Positions 1-7,038 of a stretch of DNA of 32,956 nt are shown here, in pieces. The stretch lies in contig JANOIR010000271.1 in the NCBI GenBank assembly GCA_031407765.1, forward strand, positions 1-32,956. Reading direction: 5' to 3'. How positions within the stretch are numbered: the first letter of the stretch is position 1; each line of letters opens with the position of its first letter. Origin of the DNA: JBDSLU01 sp031407765. Lineage in GTDB: Bacteria; Acidobacteriota; Vicinamibacteria; Vicinamibacterales; Vicinamibacteraceae. The notes under the pieces are model-generated. The model saw only the letters and a program-made list of their open reading frames with translations, did not search any database and had not been told where the DNA came from. The position numbers were made by a program, and so were the translations under genes.

Positions 1-230
1 GACGGGCCGAGGCAGTCGCCGAGGAACCGGCGGACTTCGCCAGTCGACGCGCCATCGTCGTAGCCGTTGATCACGAGGGTGACGTCGACCCGCGGTGACG
101 AGACGAGCTGTTGCGCGAGCGCCCGGGAGCCGCGCCCTCCAGAGAACAGCACGACCTGCAGACGCGGCCGGTCGTGCGGGGACGCGCCCGGCGCGGCGGT
201 CGCCGGGGCGCGCAGGGGACGGGTGAGCAT
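1..230 (-). CDS. CofD/YvcK-like (2-phospho-lactate transferase family) protein, N-terminal part
   Basis: Seventy-six codons are visible, running leftwards off the window, so the C-terminus is missing. After a poorly conserved stretch of about 25 residues comes a beta strand ending in FSGGRGS, then a segment with VINGYDDGASTGEVRRF and LGDCLGPS. The glycine-rich loop and the YDDG-STGE segment are the signature of the CofD/YvcK (UPF0052) fold, which includes F420-biosynthesis transferase CofD and the morphogenesis/gluconeogenesis factor YvcK. Which one this is cannot be told from the N-terminus. ATG at 230 is the first start in frame; a -10-like TATTCT lies ten bases upstream and no Shine-Dalgarno is visible. 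The gene diverges from the membrane protein starting at 350. Confidence 0.75.
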   Translation of the reverse strand, partial: MLTRPLRAPATAAPGASPHDRPRLQVVLFSGGRGSRALAQQLVSSPRVDVTLVINGYDDGASTGEVRRFLGDCLGP

Positions 231-240
231 CGTCCCCGGG

Positions 241-246
241 AGAATA
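241..246 (-). promoter_or_regulatory. Putative -10 element TATTCT of the CofD-like gene
   Basis: Read on the minus strand, TATTCT ends ten bases before the ATG at 230. A transcript would begin about four bases before the start codon. No clear -35 is seen. Confidence 0.4.
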
Positions 247-311
247 CCCCGAAGTGCGGCGACGCTCGGCCAAGAGCCGGTGCAGGACGTGCGCACCTCG
301 CGGCCAGCGCG

Positions 312-317
312 ATATCA
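312..317 (+). promoter_or_regulatory. Putative -10 element TATCAT of the membrane glycosyltransferase-like gene
   Basis: TATCAT lies 32 bases before the preferred ATG at 350. It is the only AT-rich hexamer in the divergent gap. No good -35 is visible. Confidence 0.35.
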
Positions 318-349
318 TGCGGGGCCATGTCGTTCCCCCAACCGTCCGC

Positions 350-2416
350 ATGACCGCCGCAGTCGCGGCCAGGCTGGCCGCCGTCCTCGGCGGGCTGGCG
401 ATGCTGGCCGGTGCGGTGGCGATCCTGCCGGCCCCCGGCGAGCTCCTCGTCTTCGCCCTTGCCTTCCTTGTCTTCACGTCCCCAGGCTGGGGGCTGGCCC
501 GGTTCTACGCCGGTGCCGACCTCGATCGCGCGTCGTGGGTCGTGCTCGCGCTGTTTCTCGGCCTGCTGGCCGGCTCGCTGATCTTCTGCGCGATGCGGCT
601 GGCCCATCTGCCGGGCCCCTTCCCCGTGCTCGGCGCCTGCGGTCTTGCCGGCGCCGCCGCCTGGTGGGCGGCCCGATCGCCCGGCGATGGCGTGGTGACA
701 ATGCCGCGTCTCGGCCGCGCGGATCACATCGCCATGGGCGGTCTGCTGCTGCTCGTCGCGATCGTCGTCGGCCCGGTGTTCGCCAACGTCGGCCGGATCG
801 ACGATGGCGACCTCGCCTATCGCGCCTATTTCTTCGCCGACCTGTTCGCGCACATGAGTGTCGTCGGCGAGCTCGAGAAGCAGACCATCCCGACCGTCAA
901 CCCGTATCTCGCCACCGAGGCACTCCCGTACTACTGGACGTACTTCACGTTCCCGACCGTGTTCAGCATGCTGCGCCCCGAGCTGAACGTCGATCGCGGC
1001 CTGTTGCTGACCCAGCTCACCGGGGCCGGCCTTTTCACCCTGGTCTGGTATCTCGTCGCACGCGCGCTGGGCGCATCGGCGCTGGCGTCCGGGGTGGCGT
1101 GGGCCACAGTCATCGCCGCGACCAGCTACGAGGGGATTGCGCTGCTCGGCTATCTATGGGAGCGCCAGGCGTCGCTCTGGCTGATTCGCGACTACAACGT
1201 CGACGCGCTGACGCGGTGGTGGTGGGAGGCGCCCAGCGCCGACGGCCTGCACCGGCTGTTCTGGTACACGCCCCAGCACGGGACGGCGATCACGGCCGGC
1301 CTGCTCGCCCTTGCCACGTTCGCCCTCGCCCGGGACGCCAACGGCCTCCGCCGCGGGCTGTTCGACGGCCTGCTGCTCGGCGCGGCGCTGATGTGCAGCA
1401 GCTTCAACGGCGGGATGCTGGTGCTGTGGTACGCGCTGGCCGAAGTGGCGTGGCTGGCCAAGGACCGTGGCCGCGACCTCGTGCGCTGGGTGGTTGCGCG
1501 CGGGATCGCCGCCGCCATGGTCGTCGGTGGGCTCGGCCTGCTGATCGGGCTCGGCATGATCCAGCACTCGGCCAACGTCGCGGTGTTCCGCTGGAACACG
1601 CGGCTGCTGAACGAGCCGGTGTGGCTGGCCGTGATGACGCTCGGCGCGGCACCGCTCGTGGGGGTGATCGGGTGGCACCGCCTGGCGGCGCAGGCGTCCA
1701 AGGCGTTCGTCGCCAGCATGACGCTCGCCGCCGTGTGCCTGCTCGTGCTCATGTTCGTCGAGCTGAAGTACCACCCCAACACCTACGTGCCGTTTCGCGC
1801 GTTCCACATGCTGTACCTGGTCTGCGCAATCTGGATGGCCTTTGCGGTCGACACGTGGCGGCGCTGGCGACGGCCGGCGGCGATGGCGATGTGGGCCGCG
1901 ACGGCCGTCCTGGTCGTCCTCGCCCTGCCGACCGTCGCGATCGATTGGTACAACACGCGTGACATCCGCAACGTCGACCTCAATCCCGGCGGGTTCGCGT
2001 GGACGGTCCGGATCAGTCCGGGCGATCAGGCGGCGCTGCGGTGGATGCGGCGGGTGCTGCCGCTCGACGCGATTGTGCAGCCCGACGCCGAGGCTCGCGG
2101 ACGCGCCACCTGGGCGCTCGTACCGGCGCTGGGACGGCGGCGGATGGCGACGGGGCTCGGCCTCTTCGAGCCGGACCAGACGCGCTTCGAACCGAACATG
2201 CGCCGGATTCGGACGATCTTCCGCACGCTGGACGCCGAGGAGGCCTACGGGTACTGCCAGCGCCTCGGGATCGGCTACCTCTACGTCGGCGACGTCGAAC
2301 GCGCGGCGTACGGCGATGGCGCCGCGAAGTTCGCTCGACATCCGGACAAGTTTCGCCCGGTCTTCACCAACAGCGCCGTGCAGATTTACCAGGTCCTGGC
2401 CGCGGCCACACAGTAG
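350..2416 (+). CDS. Polytopic membrane protein, probable GT-C type glycosyltransferase
   Basis: A 688-residue protein with many hydrophobic helices spread over the first ~560 residues and a soluble C-terminal tail of ~130 residues. The first extracytoplasmic loop (about residues 145-200) carries RIDDGDLAYRAYFF and LPYYWTYFTF, an acidic pair followed by an aromatic patch. This is the layout of GT-C enzymes and of DUF2298 (YYY-domain) membrane proteins, which use lipid-linked sugar donors. I chose the ATG at 350 because the preceding in-frame residues are arginine-rich and unlike a membrane protein; ATG 317 is the alternative. The last 31 bases overlap, in antisense, a small minus-strand ORF. 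The neighbours are envelope and glycan genes, which supports a glycosyl transfer role, but the substrate is unknown. Confidence 0.75.
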   Translation: MTAAVAARLAAVLGGLAMLAGAVAILPAPGELLVFALAFLVFTSPGWGLARFYAGADLDRASWVVLALFLGLLAGSLIFCAMRLAHLPGPFPVLGACGLAGAAAWWAARSPGDGVVTMPRLGRADHIAMGGLLLLVAIVVGPVFANVGRIDDGDLAYRAYFFADLFAHMSVVGELEKQTIPTVNPYLATEALPYYWTYFTFPTVFSMLRPELNVDRGLLLTQLTGAGLFTLVWYLVARALGASALASGVAWATVIAATSYEGIALLGYLWERQASLWLIRDYNVDALTRWWWEAPSADGLHRLFWYTPQHGTAITAGLLALATFALARDANGLRRGLFDGLLLGAALMCSSFNGGMLVLWYALAEVAWLAKDRGRDLVRWVVARGIAAAMVVGGLGLLIGLGMIQHSANVAVFRWNTRLLNEPVWLAVMTLGAAPLVGVIGWHRLAAQASKAFVASMTLAAVCLLVLMFVELKYHPNTYVPFRAFHMLYLVCAIWMAFAVDTWRRWRRPAAMAMWAATAVLVVLALPTVAIDWYNTRDIRNVDLNPGGFAWTVRISPGDQAALRWMRRVLPLDAIVQPDAEARGRATWALVPALGRRRMATGLGLFEPDQTRFEPNMRRIRTIFRTLDAEEAYGYCQRLGIGYLYVGDVERAAYGDGAAKFARHPDKFRPVFTNSAVQIYQVLAAATQ

Positions 2417-2517
2417 CGACACCAGACACACGCCCCGACCACGATCGCGAGGCTAACGGCCACGCCCGTCGCGTACAGCATCCGCTTCAGGAGCGCCGAC
2501 TCCTCGAGCGTGAACAT
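2386..2517 (-). CDS. Small single-pass membrane protein (43 aa), coupled to the radical SAM gene
   Basis: The ORF begins inside the stop codon of the radical SAM gene (TGATG, one shared base), a classic arrangement for translational coupling. It encodes 43 residues: an amphipathic start (MFTLEESALLKRM), then one hydrophobic helix of about 22 residues containing three cysteines and ending RYCVAAARTW. Its last 31 bases overlap the 3' end of the convergent membrane protein. I do not recognise a family. The overlap geometry and the clean transmembrane segment argue for a real gene; the short length and lack of a strong ribosome binding site argue for caution. Confidence 0.4.
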   Translation of the reverse strand: MFTLEESALLKRMLYATGVAVSLAIVVGACVWCRYCVAAARTW

Positions 2518-4061
2518 CAGAAGTAGCCCCGGCTGGCTTCGTAGATTTCCTTGGCGCCCGTCGGCTGGACCTCGTCGTCCACCTTCTTCTTCTTGCGAAA
2601 TAGCGTCGGGTACTGCCGAAGGCCCATGCTGAGCCGCGACTTGCTGGTCATCAGCACGGTGTTCTTGAAGTAGCGCAACGCCGGAATCGGGCGAATCCGG
2701 TAGAACAGGAGCTCCTGCATCATGTTGAACGACCCGATGATGCGAAACACGATGTTGTCCGGAAGCTTCACCAGCCGCTTGAAGAACGGGATCCGTTTGG
2801 GCGAGCATTTCACCATCAGCCAGAACAGCGAGTTGATGTTGCGGAACTCGCGGGCGTACGGCGTGCTCAGCGTGATCTCCTGCGAATGCGCGACCTGCTT
2901 GTCGATGTCGAAGTCCTTGTCGATGTAGCCCTTCTGCCTGGCGTACTCGACCAGAGGCAGGCCGGGGAACAGCAGGAACGTGTTGGCGCGCACGTAGTCG
3001 GACTTCAGTGCCATGTTCAGCTCGACGGTCTCGAACGCCTGGTCGAGCGTCTCGCCCGGCAGTCCGATCATGTTCGTGGTCAGGACCTTGATGCCCCTCT
3101 CGCGCAGAAGGCGCGCCCCTTCGACGATCTGGTCGTTCTTCGAGCGCTTCTTGATGACCACTTCCCGAATTTCTTCGTTTCCGGATTCGAGACCGACGGC
3201 GGCACCGTAGCAGTGGGCCTTCTCGAGCAGGTCAGCGGCGTGCTGCGTGACCGAGTCGTAGCGGATGTTGCAGTTGAAGGGCAGGCCGACTTCCCGGGCG
3301 TACACCTCTGCGAACTCTTCGAGCCACTTGTAGCTGTTGCGGATGAAGAAGAGATCGTCCGAGAAGTGCACGTGCTTCAGCGGGTAGCGGTCGGCGATGT
3401 ATTTGATTTCCGATACCGTGCGCGCCACCGACTTGCGTCGGAGGTAGTCCGACTTCGTCTCCTGCTTGTACAGCGCTCTGATCACCGGCTCATGACAGAA
3501 CGTGCAGGGGTACGGGCAGCCCATGCTGGCGATGAACCGCTTCATCGGCATGTCGCGCAGGAAGCCGTACTTGTAGTACAGCTCGCGATCGGGCGGCGGC
3601 AGCTCGTCGAGGGGGACCGGCGGACGCAGGCCGTTGCGATGGATCGTGCCGTTCCGTGTCTTGACACTGAGGTTCTGGATTCCCGTGACATCCCTGTCGC
3701 CTTCCATCGCCTCGGCAAGCTCCAGTATGGCAAGCTCGCCCTCGCCCCGACAGATGATGTCGATGCCAGGGTGGTTGATCATGTCGGCGGAATAGGTTGG
3801 ATGCGGCCCGCCGACGATGATCGGGATGTTCACCTGCGCCTTGATGGCCACAGCCAGGTGCTGGATCGAGTGATGGACGCCGGTCAGGGCCGAGAAAGCA
3901 ATGAGGCCCGGGTTGTACTGCTTGATTGCGCCGATCAGATCAGGCGTGTGAGACACCAGCAGCAGGTCGGTCTCATGTCCGGCCGCCTTCAGGATCCCGG
4001 AGAGGTTGGCGACGCCAATCGATTCCTGGATGCCGTTGTTCTGGATGAAGAGGATCTTCAT
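2517..4061 (-). CDS. B12-binding domain radical SAM protein
   Basis: A 514-residue enzyme. Residues 1-~130 form a cobalamin-binding Rossmann-type domain (MKILFIQNN start, VGGPHPTY near 83-90, RGEGE near 105-109). Residues ~175-400 form the radical SAM barrel with the iron-sulfur motif CPYPCTFC (Cys182, Cys186, Cys189), followed by a C-terminal region of ~110 residues. This is the BchE/methyltransferase-like class that uses a 4Fe-4S cluster and S-adenosylmethionine to generate a radical, often to methylate or cyclise an unreactive carbon. The substrate cannot be read from sequence. ATG at 4061 begins the conserved first strand; a longer in-frame extension to 4235 is arginine-rich and runs into the upstream gap. 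It lies 55 bases behind a surface lipoprotein, so a shared transcript is likely. A lipid or glycan substrate is only inference. Confidence 0.88.
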   Translation of the reverse strand: MKILFIQNNGIQESIGVANLSGILKAAGHETDLLLVSHTPDLIGAIKQYNPGLIAFSALTGVHHSIQHLAVAIKAQVNIPIIVGGPHPTYSADMINHPGIDIICRGEGELAILELAEAMEGDRDVTGIQNLSVKTRNGTIHRNGLRPPVPLDELPPPDRELYYKYGFLRDMPMKRFIASMGCPYPCTFCHEPVIRALYKQETKSDYLRRKSVARTVSEIKYIADRYPLKHVHFSDDLFFIRNSYKWLEEFAEVYAREVGLPFNCNIRYDSVTQHAADLLEKAHCYGAAVGLESGNEEIREVVIKKRSKNDQIVEGARLLRERGIKVLTTNMIGLPGETLDQAFETVELNMALKSDYVRANTFLLFPGLPLVEYARQKGYIDKDFDIDKQVAHSQEITLSTPYAREFRNINSLFWLMVKCSPKRIPFFKRLVKLPDNIVFRIIGSFNMMQELLFYRIRPIPALRYFKNTVLMTSKSRLSMGLRQYPTLFRKKKKVDDEVQPTGAKEIYEASRGYF

Positions 4062-4116
4062 AAGGATTCGTCCGCCGTGGGCGTCCTGCTGCGAGCGCCC
4101 ACGCCTGATCCGCTGC

Positions 4117-5271
4117 TTACGGCAGGAGCGCGCTGCCGAGTGAGGGCGGGCGCGGCTGGGTCCCGAGCCAGACGTTGCGGTAGGTCGCGCCCGCAATCGA
4201 CGCCGACTCGATGCCGCTCCGGCCAAGCGGCGCACCGAGGTAGGCGTAGTGCGGGTTCGGCGTGTAGACGCCGTCCGGAGCCGGCATGCCGAAGTCGTAG
4301 AGTGTGTTCCCGCTGGTGCCGCCTTCCTGCATCGTCAGGCGAATGTTCGGCCCCCAGTTGAACTTCCAGTGGTAGGTCGTCGACGGATTGAGCAGGAAGA
4401 CCGAGGCGAAGCGCTTGGCGGTGTCGGGCTCGTAGCGGACGTCGAGGTCGTCGGCATCGCCGTAGATCACGCGCCACTGGATCGCGTTCGGAGGCACGCC
4501 GGCCGTGCCGCGGTACTGGATGTCGACCCGGTAGTCGTTGGTGATGAAGTCGGTCTGGCCTTCCTGCATGCCGAACACCTTGGCCTTGTCGCCGGGCGCG
4601 TTGGCGCGCAGGCCTTCGACGTCCATCGAGAACTCGCCAGTAGACACCGTCTGCGGCAGCAGGTACTTGACGTGGCTGGCGAACTCGTTGAGCTGGATGC
4701 CCTTCCCGGGGATGAATGTGGCGTTGCCGACCACCTGACCGACCGTCACCCCGTGAATGAGCGGATCATAAAGTTCTCCAGCGCGGCTGAACCCCATCAA
4801 GCGAGTCCGGAACATCGCCCCAGGGGACCAGTCGGACGTGGTCGACCCCTGGGTCAGCCGGGCTCGCCAGTAGAGCTTGGTCGTGGGCTGTAGATCCTCT
4901 TCAAGGGTGAAGCTCGTGGTGCCGCTGCCGCCCTCGGGCACGCCGGTTTTCGTCACGACGACCCGGTAGCCACGTGCCGCTCGGCTCATGACGGTCGCGA
5001 AATCGGCGCTATCCGAGATCTGAAACTCGTAGGTGCGGGTGCCGGTCTGGTCCGAGGTGCCGTTGCGGACCGTCAGCGTCGGGCGCAGCGTCTCGAGCTG
5101 CGTGTTGGTCGCCGGCGCGTCGGCGGTCGGCGCGGTCAACCGCGGCGGGTTCACCACGGGCGGCGGCGTCGGCGTCGTCGGCGCCGGGTCCTTTTCACTG
5201 CAGGCGGCGATGCCGACCGCCACTGTCACCAACAGGACCGCAAGTCGGCCACCGCGTCCACGTTCAATCAC
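4117..5271 (-). CDS. Lipoprotein with fibronectin-like domain and C-terminal lectin-like module (paralogue A)
   Basis: A 384-residue secreted lipoprotein. The signal peptide ends in a lipobox (VGIAAC, Cys about residue 24), followed by a Pro/Thr linker (about 26-45), a beta-rich domain of ~120 residues with TRTYEFQISD and LYWRARLTQG, typical of fibronectin-III-like modules, and a C-terminal ~210-residue module beginning GELYDPL and ending QPRPPSLGSALLP. The start is GTG at 5271, which sits seven bases behind GGAGGAG; the ATG at 5298 lies upstream of that Shine-Dalgarno. A close paralogue is at 8180-9379 and a diverged copy of the C-terminal module ends the protein at 10519-12522. The fold of that module looks like a concanavalin-type beta sandwich, an inference from its polar, tryptophan- and glycine-rich strands. 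Likely role: surface polysaccharide binding; unproven. Confidence 0.8.
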   Translation of the reverse strand: MIERGRGGRLAVLLVTVAVGIAACSEKDPAPTTPTPPPVVNPPRLTAPTADAPATNTQLETLRPTLTVRNGTSDQTGTRTYEFQISDSADFATVMSRAARGYRVVVTKTGVPEGGSGTTSFTLEEDLQPTTKLYWRARLTQGSTTSDWSPGAMFRTRLMGFSRAGELYDPLIHGVTVGQVVGNATFIPGKGIQLNEFASHVKYLLPQTVSTGEFSMDVEGLRANAPGDKAKVFGMQEGQTDFITNDYRVDIQYRGTAGVPPNAIQWRVIYGDADDLDVRYEPDTAKRFASVFLLNPSTTYHWKFNWGPNIRLTMQEGGTSGNTLYDFGMPAPDGVYTPNPHYAYLGAPLGRSGIESASIAGATYRNVWLGTQPRPPSLGSALLP

Positions 5272-5366
5272 CTTGTCTCCTCCAGCGAGCCCGGGCATGT
5301 CTGGCCGAACGCGATTTATTTATAAGAAAAGCGGACAACACGCCGCGCCACAAACGATGCTGTCGC

Positions 5367-5380
5367 GCAGATAAGTCTGC
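5367..5380. promoter_or_regulatory. Palindrome GCAGA-TAAG-TCTGC, candidate operator
   Basis: Perfect 5-bp arms around a 4-base centre, placed just downstream of the extended -10 of the lipoprotein promoter and so across its expected transcription start. It is in the gap between the lipoprotein and the small DNA-binding protein gene, which could be its regulator. The operator role is inference. Confidence 0.3.
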
Positions 5381-5383
5381 AAA

Positions 5384-5392
5384 TGTATAGCA
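5384..5392 (-). promoter_or_regulatory. Extended -10 (TGC-TATACA) for the lipoprotein/radical SAM unit
   Basis: Read on the minus strand, TGCTATACA matches an extended -10. It gives a leader of roughly 105 bases before the GTG at 5271, unlike the short leaders elsewhere in the window. A second AT-rich hexamer, TATAAA, lies closer to the gene near 5315 and is an alternative. Confidence 0.4.
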
Positions 5393-5465
5393 CACCGCCC
5401 AGAGTTGTTTGTCTGAAAAGCTGCTCAATGGCAAGATTTGGCTCTGTCGACGGCGGGCGTTGGGC

Positions 5466-5471
5466 CATACT
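5466..5471 (+). promoter_or_regulatory. -10 element CATACT, probable leaderless promoter
   Basis: CATACT ends seven bases before the A of the ATG at 5478, so transcription would begin at the start codon. The 15 bases CATACTCTCGGCATG recur with one change at the start of the SMP-30-like gene on the other strand (23374-23388). Confidence 0.5.
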
Positions 5472-5477
5472 CTCGGC

Positions 5478-6017
5478 ATGCCATCCGTCATCCCTCCCGC
5501 GCGACGCGGCCGGCCCCGTAAGTTCGGCGAGCCGTCGCGCGTGGTCGCGCTGACCCTGCCCGAAGCGGTGATTGCGGCGTTGCGGGCCATCGACGAGGAT
5601 GTCGGTCGCGCCGTCGTTCGACTGGTTCACCCCCAGCTGGCCGAGGCGCCGCACCCGCCAGCGGAACTGAGTGCGTTCGGCGACCGGGCGGTCATCCTGG
5701 TGCCGCACAACGCCACACTGCAGGACCGGACGGGCGTCGAGCTCGTTCCGCTGCCCGACGGCCGGGCCCTCATCTCGTTCGACCCGCGGCTGTCCGTGCA
5801 GGAGATCGAGCTGCGGGTCTGCGACGCCGTCGACGACCCGGGGTTGCCGGCGGGCGACCGGGCGATGTTCGAAGCGCTGGCGCAGATTCTCCGGGACGCA
5901 CGGCGATCGGGTCAGGTCGACTTGCGCGAGCGGAGCATCATCGTGCTACACCGCAAGCGAGCCCGCAGCGTGCGCCCTCCCACGAAGAGCGCCGCGGCCC
6001 GCCGGCGCGCCTCTTAA
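5478..6017 (+). CDS. Small DNA-binding protein, AT-hook plus ribbon-helix-helix-like N-terminus
   Basis: A 179-residue soluble protein. Residues 8-15 are RRGRPRKF, an AT-hook-like basic patch, followed by VVALTLPEAVIAALRAI and EDVGRAVVRLV (about 20-50), which has the strand-helix-helix pattern of ribbon-helix-helix repressors. The central part (about 65-110) is a predicted mixed alpha/beta domain with no family I recognise, and the C-terminus is Arg/Ala rich. ATG 5478 is preferred over 5409 because it lies exactly one transcription-start distance after a CATACT hexamer and begins just before the conserved basic motif. It diverges from the lipoprotein/radical SAM unit, so a local regulator is the natural reading. 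DNA binding is inferred from sequence pattern only. Confidence 0.65.
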   Translation: MPSVIPPARRGRPRKFGEPSRVVALTLPEAVIAALRAIDEDVGRAVVRLVHPQLAEAPHPPAELSAFGDRAVILVPHNATLQDRTGVELVPLPDGRALISFDPRLSVQEIELRVCDAVDDPGLPAGDRAMFEALAQILRDARRSGQVDLRERSIIVLHRKRARSVRPPTKSAAARRRAS

Positions 6018-6069
6018 CCAGGCTGGGCACCACGTGTGAGGGCGATGGCGGGGCGGGATGTCGCGACTC

Positions 6070-6083
6070 GAGGCAAGAGCCTC
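6070..6083. terminator. Hairpin between convergent genes
   Basis: GAGGC-AAGA-GCCTC forms a 5-bp stem overlapping the stop codon of the minus-strand methyltransferase and lying 53 bases after the plus-strand regulator. There is no T tract, so it is a weak candidate. Confidence 0.25.
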
Positions 6084-7035
6084 AGGTCGTCGAGACCGCA
6101 GGGGGGCGGGCGTCGCTGTCTCGCCGCGCCGCGACGAAGGTCTGGCCGAGCCAGTACGGCACCTGCGCGCGGCCGATGCCGATCGGACGGATGACCGCGC
6201 GCGCGACCCTGGACAGCGCCGCGCTCAGCACCGATCCTCGAAACAGGATGTAGTCGAGCTCGAGCCGCTGGAAATGCGGGCGGACGACGTCGACGGCGAA
6301 GCCCGTGCGCTCGAGCATCTGGCGGATCGTCTGGCGGTCGAAGTACCAGAGATGCACGGACGTGAGGAACAGCCATCGGCGGCCGAGCCCGCGGGCAATC
6401 CACGACCCGATGTCCGGGTAGTTGACGATCAGCAGGCCGCCGGGCTTGAGCAGGCTGTGGCAGCGCTCGAGCACGGCCCGCGGATCGGGCGTGTGCTCGA
6501 TCACGTCCCACAGCGTCACGACATCGAAGCTGCCCGCGTCGTACGGCTGGTCGAACACGCTGCCCTGACGGATCCGGATGCCGTAGTGCTTGGCGCCCCA
6601 TTCGGCCATCCAGCTGTTGGGCTCACAGCCTTCGGCGTCCCAGCCGCGCGTGGCGGCAGCGGCGACGAACGCGCCGGCCGCCGTCCCGATGTCGAGGAGG
6701 CGGCCGCGCCGGCCGGCCAGACGCTCGATCTCCGCCAGTGACGCCGCGAACGTGCGTTCTCGCGCCGCGAGCTGTGAGACGTAGGTCGGGTCCTCGCCCT
6801 GCGTGTAACCGGCGAAGATGAGGTCGTCGCGCAGCCGGGGGTTGATGTACTGCAGGCCGCACCGGCGACACTTCACCAGCCGATCGATGAGCAGTTCGTC
6901 GCCCGAGGCCCGGAAGGTTGCGACGAGATCGGTCGTATCCTGCGGATCGTAGCGGGCGTCGTAGACGACGTCGGCGTCGTCGGCGCCGCACAGGCCACAA
7001 GGGACGGCTTGGAGGAGTTCACCACGCGAGGTCAT
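6082..7035 (-). CDS. Class I SAM-dependent methyltransferase with N-terminal zinc knuckle
   Basis: A 317-residue protein. Cys13, Cys16, Cys56 and Cys59 (CGLC ... CRRCG) make a probable zinc knuckle, followed by YINPRL. The SAM-binding motif I is LLDIGTAAGAF (about 113-123), then CEPN as the acidic strand-2 motif, DVVTLWDVIEHTPDP as motif II and LLKPGGLLIVNYPD as motif III. This layout is typical of methyltransferases in sugar and O-antigen clusters that act on C or O atoms of nucleotide sugars or glycans. ATG at 7035 leaves only three bases to the divergent start at 7039. The stop is convergent with the regulator gene. The substrate is unknown; glycan modification is inferred from context. 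Confidence 0.85.
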   Translation of the reverse strand: MTSRGELLQAVPCGLCGADDADVVYDARYDPQDTTDLVATFRASGDELLIDRLVKCRRCGLQYINPRLRDDLIFAGYTQGEDPTYVSQLAARERTFAASLAEIERLAGRRGRLLDIGTAAGAFVAAAATRGWDAEGCEPNSWMAEWGAKHYGIRIRQGSVFDQPYDAGSFDVVTLWDVIEHTPDPRAVLERCHSLLKPGGLLIVNYPDIGSWIARGLGRRWLFLTSVHLWYFDRQTIRQMLERTGFAVDVVRPHFQRLELDYILFRGSVLSAALSRVARAVIRPIGIGRAQVPYWLGQTFVAARRDSDARPPAVSTT

Positions 7036-7038
7036 GGG

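Noticed and set aside
327..353. ATG at 327 reading MSFPQPSA
   Set aside because: It lies near a good -10 spacing but stops after eight codons and is in the wrong frame for the membrane protein; a leader peptide is not supported by any attenuator structure.
67..1962. 631-codon plus-strand frame at the left edge
   Set aside because: Arginine- and proline-rich shadow of the membrane protein in the next frame and of the minus-strand CofD-like gene.
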